This document shows positions 38,101 to 50,100 of a stretch of 62,000 bases of DNA, piece by piece. This stretch comes from Zygnema cylindricum (taxonomy: Eukaryota; Streptophyta; Zygnematophyceae; Zygnematales; Zygnemataceae): contig JBBHKE010000918.1 of the NCBI GenBank assembly GCA_037447655.1, positions 55,793 through 117,792 of the forward strand, written 5' to 3'. The position numbers and the translations under genes were made by a program. Numbering within the stretch: the stretch's first letter is position 1; every line of letters starts with the position of its first letter. The notes below the pieces were generated by a model that made no database searches, was not told the origin of the DNA, and worked only from the letters and a program-made list of their open reading frames with translations.

Positions 38101-41100
38101 TTTCAACATTCCATGGTAGCTTCTTTCAAAAAATATTGAAGAAGTCGTTCGTACAGTTTTCAAACTTACCGCGCGCAAATAGTGTGACATTTCGACGTCT
38201 CTTTACGAAAATGTCCGTACATTTTCAATAAAATTACGTACATGTTCCGTAAAATTTTTCTTCAGTTTATTGGACAAAAGGTACTAATAACTGCGACGTA
38301 TGTTTTCGTCAAATTTACATTTCTGTAAAAAACCGTATATTTTACGGAAAATACTGTATTTTTAAGGTAAATTGTCCGTTCAGTTTACCGGATAGAAAGT
38401 ACATCTTGTTTTCTTGCGATTTTCTCAACAGTCACGAATTATATGTAGAAATTGGAAAAATTGAAAAAATCGCACGATTTGAACAACAGCGCAATCAAAC
38501 AACACATAATCAAAACACCAAAATACAACGAGTACAATACATTTGACCGATACTAAACAGAAACATCACAGAACAAAACAGACACTTAACTACGAAAAAA
38601 AAACTTAAACAAGACTAAACTAAACAGGCAAACAGTAAGGCGTGCGTCGGTGTATTACACAATTGTACCTAACGATCCCTTTCTTAAAAAGTGAATCGGC
38701 ACCAATAATTACATCGACCATAATTTAGGTCCCACCCTCTACATTACCTCATACAATATCGCTTTCGTAAGAATACCCCTTGCATTCTCCAAAGTAGACA
38801 CGTACATAAATCCAATCTCCTCAGCAACCAAATAACAAAAAAAAATGCCATTGTATCCGGACATGTTTGGTCCTCTTGTGCAAGGACGGAATCCTAACCA
38901 ACGACATTAATCTGGACATGTTTGGTCCTCTTGTGCAAAATGGAATCCTTACCCACGCCATCAAAGTCATGCTGTCAATGAAAATTTTCAAATTACCAAC
39001 AGGAACTCCCAATTCGCCAAGCATATACTTAATGCAAATTGAAGCTATGGACGTATGGCACACCACCATATATTACTCTACGTTGAACAAAAGTAACCGT
39101 CGGATAAAGGGGCAAGCTCTAGGAAATTGCACTCTGTCGAAAAAAAAAGAAAAACCCGACGTACGTTGACTTCCCTGTATTAAAGTCATCGCCCCAAACA
39201 ACATCACAAAATATAACGCAATCCAAAGGCTCCAAACCGGATTGAAATACCAATCCGATTTGAACATTACTTGCAAGATATTTTGAATATTCGGCCTCCC
39301 AATGTAATTTTTTAAAATCGATTAAAATGGTGACCAAAAATCAGGTCGCGTCGCGACTTTCAAATACACCAAACTTTCAATAGGCTCTTGAGAATGCACG
39401 TCGACGGTTTGCTTCTCCTCAAATTTACGATACTCTAATGTATAATCAAGCGGTGTTAAAACCGGTTTAGCATCCAACATGGAATATTTAGTTAACACCT
39501 TCCTTCAATACTGCCACAGTTTAATATTTCCAAACGGAAATATTAAAAATTAAACGCAAAGAATACAACCTAAGTCACCCAAACAAGTCCCCTTAAAGTG
39601 AAGGAGTAAATATGCTTTCAACTCCTCAGTCTGCACCAAAGTGTTCAAAATCATTAGAAAATAGTCCATGTACACAGAGATTGTAATTTGTTGTTTTTTA
39701 CATAGACGCCAAAATCCGAAATAGTACGAACACATTCAAACTCCGTCAAGACTTTGTGTAAACATAAATACGAAGTGTGCAAAGCCAGTTTAAGTCCATA
39801 CGGTGACTATTACAACCGCCTTTAGATCACCATCTATCGTTGATCCTTATATTGCTCCACATTTCTAGCTTATCTTTGTTGTGCTTACTTTCGAATCAAA
39901 TTAACCACCAGCGTCGTTGATATATTCAGGATCGATGCACTCAAAACACACCGAACAGAAATATATGCACAACGGAAGTCTTTTAAAAACACACAAAGAG
40001 TAAATCACCACAGATAATAATTCCGGCCAAATATATCTTTATTTAGCCGCAGTTTTTCTTTTTACAAAACACTCTCTCTTACTCACATCTCCTCACTCAC
40101 ACTTACTCACTTACTCACTTCTGATTATTACTACCTCACGGTAAGACTACCCTTTAAATAAGTCACTAACCGTAAGATTTACACAACACGCTTTCTCCCT
40201 CTCACGTCACTGACTCACAAAGACTTCACTCACACGTATTTCCCTCACGCGTGCACTTAAACGTCAATTTCCCTCACACGTACAGGACACTTAGACGCCA
40301 AAACAAGTAGCGCGTAATAAAACATAAAAATGCCAACCTTAGTCGTGCACTGGACGAAACATATCGTTACTACGGTCCTACGCACTAAGTGAACCGATGT
40401 AACCATACCAAACAACATGACGTAACATTTACGGCACTAAACATTCAAACGAAACAAAAACGTATAACCGACGCAAACTGACTAACACAAACTGAAACAA
40501 AATCCAAACTGGATGTCAACGTGAATTCATCCGATCCGCCGATTCACCCAATAACCTAACAGTCATTTAAAAGACGTACTTAAGCCTCTTGCAAATGACT
40601 ATATGTTTCCTTTAAAAATGTAAATGAGTGGACTTACACCCCGGTTTGGTACGTGTTACAGGAACACAATTTCCTAATACATTTCAATATGTCGATATTC
40701 ATACAAACACTACTCGTGATCCCAAATTTTTGTCTCCGTGAAAGGAGAAAGGCACATACCAGTTGATTTGGAGAAGATGGTAAAGTAGGTGGTGGAGAAG
40801 GTGGCGGAAAAATTGGCTGTGGTGTTGGCACGATAAGTTCGTCACTTGTTGGCCCACCTATTTAAAAATTGGCAAAGTAAATATGTTAGGCCACCTGCTT
40901 AACACAAATTATCTTCTCTATTTTTACTTAATCAAACCAACACTTGACTTGGAAACGCTCTATCTCAGGGTGGCCATGAAACATTTTTGTCTGAAAAGAA
41001 AATATGTAAGTTTTACTAAACAACTGAACATCTTGCGATGAGCTATTTATCTTTTTTAACTAGAAAAATTGCTTTAGAAAAGGAGAAAGTATTTCAGGGC

Positions 41101-44100
41101 CTTGACCCAGCAAGCAAAAGGCCCGACGTAGAGTAACTGCTATGGAAGATTTTAATATTATCGATCAAAACTCTTTTGGTACACCAGGTGGAGAAGATTT
41201 TGTGTATCATGCATTAAAGAGTAAATTGAGATGGAAGCCACCGGGGAACAAGGACCAAGATATGGTCATGGCAAATCAGGTGACAGCAAGGAAGGGCGAT
41301 CTAGTCCATTGGCATCATCATCTCTGTCGCTCCTCCGACGGTAATTTGAAGAGAATGGTCAAAAACTCATTGGCAAGAGGATTGAAATTGGTTATTGGTG
41401 AGAAGGTCATTTCGGCAAACTTAAAAGCCTCATCCATTGAAAGATGTGAATTCATAAAAGTTTCCTTGAGCTTGTTCATGCGGACTTATGTGACCATATT
41501 AAGCTAATAAGCTTAAAAAGGAAATCAATACATTTTCACAGTAGTTGAGGATTGGTCGAGGAAAAATTGGGTACATTTGTTGGAAAAAAAATCAGAGGCT
41601 ATAGATTGTTCAAAAAACTGGATTGTAATGGCCGAGAGGCAATCGGAATGAAAACTAAAAATTAAAAGGTTGGAGAATTGGGGTGAATTTATTACTTTTA
41701 AGGGATTCTATAAAAAGGCAAGGTATTCAAAAATAATTCACCATGGAATACTCTCTAGAAATGATTAGTGCTGCCGAGAGGAAGAATCAAACGCTGCAAG
41801 AGATGGTTCATGCGATGCTTCCCAGCAAGAAGCACGGACTGGAATTTTGGAGCTATGGCATTTTGACGTTAAACTACGTGCAACTTCTTTCGAGTGACCA
41901 GACACCAGAGGAATTGTGAAGTTGAATAGTTTCATCAATTCAGCATTTACGGATTTGGGATTATCTAGGCAACCGTATAAATCGAGAAGAGAAACCGGTT
42001 TGGAAAATTCAATCGGAGATCGTGGAGTCAGATTTTCTTCGGAGTCAAAATTTAAGTCAATACCAAATTTTTAATCCGACGAGGAATATAATGAAATATG
42101 GAATACAGAATTCTACGAGGATTTTGAGGAAGCAACGACTTTTATAAAGGAGAGCGAAAGGAGTTTGGATTTTGATGAGAATGGCCTTGAGGAATTTCTG
42201 GAAGAAGAAGCAAGCGGAGAGCAGGAAGATTTAATACAATCGAAAAAAAAAATTGGGTAGTAAGGGTGATAAGAATTCATTTTCAGCAACTCTTCCTCCA
42301 ACTCCTTAAATAGTGAAAATGTGAGTGAGATTATTAAATTTTCTCAAAAATCTCAAAAAAGTGGAAATTGTAAAGTGAGCTATCGATCTTTGGGTGAAGA
42401 ATAGAGAATGATGTTGTTAAGGAAGCCGAATTGAAAATTAATCTGGAAAACAAAAGAAAGAAACCCGAGAGATTCTCCTATGATCGGAAAGGGGGTGACA
42501 TTTCTAAGTCGCAATATTTCATTTTAAATGCTAAGTTGGATGAATATCTTTTATAGCAAAAAACGATTGAGCCTACGAATGGTGAGCCAGATTCATCTTT
42601 AGAGGCTTTAGCATCAAACGAAAGGTTGAGTAAATGGAAACTATCGTGAGATAAGGAGTTATATTTTACCATTGGTATTGGAACATTTGAGGGAGTTTGA
42701 TTACCGATTAGGAAAAAGGCTATTCATTTAAAGTGGATTTTAAAACGAAAACTGGTGCGTCCATAGAAATTATAAAGTATAAGGCGGGACTGGTCGGTAA
42801 AAGGGTCCAACAAAAGGAGGCATTGACTATTCGGAAACTCATGCCCCAGTAGTGAAGTTTGATTCATTGCGGATTATAGTGGGACTTGTGGCTTGGGGAA
42901 GGTAGCATATTCATCAAATTGACGTGAAATAAATGTTGAATTGGAAGAAGAGGTGTACATGAAATTTCTAGAAGGGGTTAATTAAAAAATCGGTTGTGTG
43001 GAAGTTTAAGATACCATTGTATGGATTGAAGCAAGCGCCGAGAACCTAGTACTTATAGATTTATAAGGTATCAATCAATCTTCGCTTTGTTTCTACAAAA
43101 TTTTGATTCGAGTATCTATGTGAGAGAGGAAGGCAGAGTTCAAATCTTGTTTAGTGTTTATGTTGATGATTTTACTATGACCTCAGATTATTTGAAAAGG
43201 ATTACAGAACTGAAAACGTTTGAGGAAACATTTTACAGTAACCGATTTAGGCAAAGCTAAATAGATTAGTGGTTGAGGTAATTCAGGATAAGTCCAGTTT
43301 GATTAACCTGAGTCAAGAGCAATATTGTAACGAAGTCTTGACTAAGTTTGCTATGTTAGCTTAGCCACTTAGTACCTCATTGGACCTGAGATTACAAATA
43401 AATTTGTGGAAGAAACTACGGTGAGCTTATAATATAGAGAATAAACTAGTAGCTTCATCTATTTGGGTGTTTTCACTCGACCCAACATAAAAGCAACTGT
43501 AAATGTTGTGTTCCAGTTTAGTGAAGCACCAAAGAAAGTGCATTAGGAGAGAGTGAAGAGATCTTTCGGATATGTGGTTAGTACGTTAAGAATCATTTTG
43601 GTCTCAATCCGATGTGGATTTAGAGTGTTTTGGTTATTGTGATGCTGCTTGGGCTGGAGATTTTTATTATTGAAATTCTACATCAGGTTATACTTTTATG
43701 TTTTGTGGATGTTTTGTGGAGAGATTCCCGTTTTTCGCAAAAGGACTAAGCATATTAGAGTTGAATGGCATTCTATGTGTGACCTAGTGAATGTAAAAGA
43801 GATTGGGTTTGTATCCGATTGACAAAAAATGCCATAAAGTCTTCTTAAATGGGAGGGCGTAGTCAGCTTTATTTTGAGTTACCATGAATTTACACGTGAA
43901 GAGGGGGAATGTTGGGATTGCAATATGTTAGGGTTTTTGCCTCACTCCTCTTATCTTCTCAACAGTTTTCTTCTACGCTCTGCTTACGTCTCAACTTGCC
44001 ACACCCCACTCTCTTCGGCAAGCTTCATTGCCTTTGTGGCCAACTTATCGATGACCAAGGCGCCCATTTGCTCCATTGGTCACACGGTGAAGAGAGAACA

Positions 44101-47100
44101 ATGGCACATGACACAGTTCGAGATTGCAATCGCTTCAGTGGGTAGTGAAGAAGGATACACAGTGAAACGTGAGGTGTCGCATATCTTTCCCCAACGCTCT
44201 CAATCTAGAGGTGTACACGGCTCTAGTGTGGATCTTGTGTTTTTGCATTAGAGAATATTGGGGGATCTAGTTCTCGCCGACCCTACGGGACCCATGTTTC
44301 CACGCGTGCGGCATTACCTACAGTGCTGCAGCTCGGGATGCAACAACCTCTAAAGAACGTGATTAGGCTCAGCGAGACCCAACTGACAACTTAGCGAGAC
44401 CCAACTGACAAATTTTTACCATTTGCTGTGGAGATATTAGGACCTTGAACGCGTGGTTTGATAACTTCATCCGTGACTGTGCACGGCGATCGTTTGAAGT
44501 TAGGGGACCTAGAAGCCCTTCGCCTACTCTCATGTCTGTTTTTTTTCAGCAACGTATATCTGTTGCTCTTCAACAGTCTCAAGCGTCGGCCCTTATCAGA
44601 TAAAGCACGGTGGCGACCGATGGTCGTAGTTTACAAGATATACCTCCGTGCCAACCCGGTGAACATTGACGATATTTTATCTTCCGACCTTTAGTGTGGA
44701 TTTGTTTAAGGTTCTGGACAAACGACCCAGTTTGTTCTTCAGTTTGTGTATACCGTGGTATCTTAGTGCTCTTGTTATTTGGTTTTTGTTTTTCTTGTTT
44801 TTAATGCTTTTGTTTTTAGACTTTCTTAGCTAGTGTAAATTTTATTTTTTTTGGGTTTTCCAAACTGTGCCTTTTAATGGTATTAACAATTTTACATTCC
44901 TATCACGTTTTGTACTTAAATGGTTTAACCATCGCGAATTTGATAATAAAATCTCCTTCTTTGTTTGCAATATGGAATTGATGTTAACGATCTAATGTTT
45001 GGCTTGTAATTAGTTGGTCTCACGCTGCGTCGCATCTTTACGTTTTGATTGTACATTAACTTCTGTTCATTTTAGTGGGTTGTGTTTCAAGACGATATTT
45101 TTATTTTTGTACTTTTTGTCGTTTGTTTTTGTGTCTCGGTGCCTAGAGTCGTCGGCCTTTTTGTTACGTATACTATATTTTTGTACGTTAGTTTTTTTTT
45201 GACGTCTCAGTGGACACTAGTTCTTTGAAATTTATGACTTTCAAAAAATTCATCTTAGGGTACGGCCCCATGTGGCTAAGTACGGATTTCTTTTTGTTGT
45301 TTTGCTTTAAAACTCAGCGTCCAACCGTACAAAGAAATAGCAAAATTATAGAGTACAATCTGAGTCATTGTCAAACTTAAGATGTACGAAAATCTGTCGT
45401 CTTTTATTTTTTCGACCCATTGCCACGTCATCTTAAAACTCATTTTAAAACACATCGGCGATGTATCTTAAATGAAGTAAAATTGCTTTGACAGATAAGA
45501 AAACATATTCCCATCTGTGGAAAATTTTCAAATATTTTTGACGACAAAAAAAAGTAAAGGGTAATTTGTTCTTGACCGCTCGCATCTTGTACGTTTTATT
45601 TTTGTAGGGGTCTCGATGCTGCATTGTCATTTCACGAAAAGGTGAAAAATTTGTGAAATCATGGCGGCTCGACAGGAGAGGTTTACGCAAATGCATGTTG
45701 TACAACCATGGGTACAAGGCTGTACGTCTACGATGTCACACAAGGACATGTGACATACGAAATCGTTTCAAAAATTCTGATGTGTCTTGCGACGCTTCAA
45801 AATATTTCTAAAAATAGGTGCAGTAAGACAGATTGTAGACGTTGACAATCGTCATGGGCATTGTCGACGTATACAATCGTCACACTCTTAAGTAACAAGT
45901 TACGTTGTTACACATTGGGACACTCGAAAACAGTGTATGGCGAATCCGCGCTAAACTACAAAGTAAGTTCGCTAAGTTACTATTGCATGAGGTCGTACAC
46001 TAAGGAATTTTTGAGTGAGAAAACATATTGGTAATATGTGTATTCGCGAGAATGCAATGTGTTATTTATACTGTTTCTGCAATATGCGAGTTGAGGTTAT
46101 TTTTTGTTATCATTTGAGTGTGTTTTTGCGAATCCGTTTTATTTCTTTGCAGATTATACCGGTTTGTGTTGTAGGATTTCTATTTTCGATTCTATCATTC
46201 CCTATATCATTACTACAGTTTGTGCACTAAACAAGCAAGATGGTACTAACTGTTAGAACATTGTGAAACGACGTCTCCGTTTTGTTGAACGCGTAATATT
46301 ATTTATTTAGTTAGCGTGTGGTTTTGATTGGCATGGCGTGGTAGTTTAGTTATAGTTTGGTTTGGTTTGGTTTTGCGTGCGTAGTACTTAAGCACTTTGT
46401 ATTTGTACGGCAGTTTTATTGTTTCGTCAAGTACCGTGTACTTTATGTAGTTCGTCTAGTACCGCGTACTTTATGTAGTTTCGTAGGTACTGCTATTTGA
46501 TAAGTTCGTCAGTGTACTTTTGGTACGACGTACGTTTAGTAGTACTTGTTTGCTTAGAGAAGGAGTATTTTGGACTTAGTTGATTTTGGACAAGTCCATC
46601 TTTGTGAGAGGGGAAAAACTTCAGGTGAAATATATTTGTCTTTTGCTGGAGTGCTCTCTTCTTGCTATCTTTGCTTCCGCATTTTATTCTGTTTTTTTTT
46701 TGTCATATCGTGAATCGATCTTTACAAGTGGTATCGGAGCTAGTGTGCTCCATCAAGAGTTTTCAAGGTGGCAAGTCATGCCGCCATAGGGGGAAAGAAG
46801 AAAAAGTCAACCTTTACACTTTCTCCTATCGTTGCTCCAAGACCGGATCTACCGGATCTGCCGGATCTGTATAATTCTGGAGCATCTGTATAATTCTTCT
46901 CCAGATCTCTAGTTCAAAGTGTTAAAGACTTCGGCGTAGGAATGGCTACTTTTGATGTGGCTTCTCCCTCCAACCCACTTCCACAAAGAAAGGAAGAGAA
47001 GAACAAAAGGGTAGTGTTTACCGAAGATCGCCTCAATGAATTATTTGATGGCTTTTTAGCGCTCGTAGATCAACGGATCTCGGATGCAAATCAAAAGGGG

Positions 47101-50100
47101 AAGTTTAAGGTGGAGGAGGATCTGATCTTGAATCCTTTGGAGGTGGCTTCGGATGGAGGGGTCGAGAATGATGGTGCTTTGAGGGAGATTCTCCGCAAGA
47201 GGAAATTTGTGATTGAGAACAACTCGGATCTTGACTATGAATCCGATGATGAAAAAACCGATCCCTTTTATGCCTGGAAAGATCGTTATTGTCAATAGAT
47301 CTAACTATCAAATTTGGAAGAAATACATCAAAGCCTAACTTCTCCTTCGTCATCTTTGGAAGATCGTGAACGGAGAGGAAAAAATACCGATCGATGATCT
47401 AAAGGCTTGCCTGTTTCGGTTACATGTTTCGCTGTAACAAGACTAGTCATATGTCCTCTTCATGCCCAGACAAGGAGACGCACAACCATAAATGCGAGAA
47501 ATGGGGACATATTAGTCCCGAACGCTACGCAAAATCTGATGGAGGCAGCGGCCGTGGCGGCAGCGGCAGCGGCGGCGGCGGCGGATTTGGTGGACACGGC
47601 AGTGGCCGCTTTTGTGGAGGGGGACAAGGAGGACGTGGCGGCCAATTCGGCAGCCATGGCCACTTTGTTGGAGAGAATGACAATAATAAGGGAGACCATG
47701 GTCCAAATATGTTTTCAATTTTAAATGTCACAAACAACGAAACACTTAATGACAAGGAGTGGATTATTCACTCCAACGCGTCGCATCATGTTTGTACAAA
47801 TACTAAGCTATTTGACGAAATGAGATCCTTCACCATTCCAAAAAGGATCATGGTTGCTAGTGGTCAAGTCTTTTCCGTGGGTAAAGTTGGTACTGCACGA
47901 CTTGACTTAATTACGACAGATCCACGCGGAACTAAATGAAGCTCAGAAATCCAACTTTGAATGTATTATATATTCCGGCCGGATTTGCAAATCTTTTAAG
48001 CATGCCGCAGATCCAAGGAGCTAGCACAAGTATGTATGCTTTGGGTGATTCAACGATCAAGATTGTAAGATTTGACAACATTACGATTGGCAAAGGCAAA
48101 GTAATTGATGCATTTCATAGTCGCCTTTTGTGGAGGAGTCCAAAATCCAAACGTAATGATGACGGTATCATTAGTCAGATCGTCGAAATCAAAGGAGATC
48201 TCACGTTATGGCACCATTGAATGTGTCATAGTCGAATTTCGTGGAGGCGTCCGAAATCCAAACATAATGATGGCGGCATCATTAGTTAGATCACCGAAAT
48301 CAAAGGAGATTTGACGTTATGGCACCATCAAATGTGTCATACATCAGAGCAGAATTTGAACCGTATGACTATAGCCGGTTGCATGCGCGGCTTAGATCTG
48401 ACGTTAGGCAAAATAGTCACAGCTTCAACGGCAGCTGCAGCGGTTGCAGTAAGGGCGTCCAATCTGGAAATCCCACCCATCTAAAGACACTAACTTTTGG
48501 TCAACTCATCCACTTGAAAAAATACATGTGGATCTATTTGGGGATGTTAAACCTAAGAATTTGGGGGGAAATAAGTATATTATGGTAATTGTCAACGATT
48601 ACTCAAGGTTGACATTGCTATATTTTCTTAAAAATAAATCCGATGCATCTGCTAAATGTGATGAGTGGCATGTCATGGCGGATCGACAATGCGAACAAAA
48701 AATAAAGGCGGTCCGGTCCGATAACGGCGAGGAGTTCAGGGCAATTGAATCGTATTGTAAGTTATGTGGGAATCGTCAAGAGTTTAGAGCTTTTTAATCA
48801 CCAGAGTCGAACGGAACTGTCAAACTAAAAAATAGAACTCTTCAAGAAATGGTATAGAACTCTTCAAGAAATGGTACAGTCGATGATTTACGGATCCGGA
48901 AGAAAAGATTATTTGTGCGGAGATGTAAAATTAACGGCAAATTATATTTATAATCAACTACTTACCTCTATTTCAGGTGATAAGGCTCCTCACAAACTTT
49001 GGTGGGGTCGAAAACCCGCCTTACATCACCTTCGTATTTGGGGATGTCGGGCGACGGTTTACATCGAATCGATGAAACGAAGAGGTAAATTCTCCACTTG
49101 TGGTTGGTCCGGAATCTTTGTCGATAGCTCCAAAGGGAGTCTCTATCGTGTGTATGATTCGATCCGTCACAAGGTGGAAGAGAGTCGCAATGTTAATTTC
49201 CATGAGGATCTCAAATCGGCAATTTCTCGATCCGGGAAATCGCCATTGAATCATGATTTTCTCGAAGAGAGTGAAATTGTTTCATTCTCACATCTCGATG
49301 AGTCAGATTCTGAAAATGAGGCAGATCCCATTGTCAATATTAAGTGGGGGAAAGCTAACTCCAAAATTCATCCGGAATTAATTAATTTTGACGAGATCCG
49401 AAATGGAAAATCCCGAATGTCTTTGAGCATTCGTCGATCTAAAAGCTTTAAATCTCTAAGCGTTTCTTTCCATGAAGAAAAAATCGAATTTGAAAGATCC
49501 GCAAATGAAAAAAAAAATGAAATCCATTGAAAATGAGTCAACGTGAGACAAAGGGGAAGAAACTTCGCTTGTCTTTTGATGGCAAAGGGGGAAATGCCAA
49601 AAATTCTCACTACTTTATTTCGGCCGCTTTGGAGGAATCTTTGCTCTTGTAGCAATCATTGAGTGAAAACATGCTCGCGATCCCCAATAGTGCGCCGAGG
49701 CACGAGGATCTACGTATTGGGAGGATAAGTGGAAACCATCATGAGAGAGAGAATAAAATTCAATTATCAATAACAAAACTTTTGAGTAGGTGAGTCTTCC
49801 AGAAGGAAAGAAAGCTATTCATGCTAAATAGATATTTAAAACAAAAACTGGTGCTACGGGGGAGGTAATAAAATATAAAGTTAGATTGGTTTGTAAAGGT
49901 TATCAACAAGTAGAGGAGGTTGATAATTCGAAAACATATGCACCAGTTGTCAAATTCGACTCTTTGAAAATGTTAATTGCTATTGCGGCCGCGGGAAATA
50001 ACCATATACATCAGATGGATGTAGAAACGGCCTTTTTAAATGGAGAGTTAGAGGAAGAGGTGTTCATGAAGGTGCCCGAGAGTGTGCCACCGAAGGGAGG

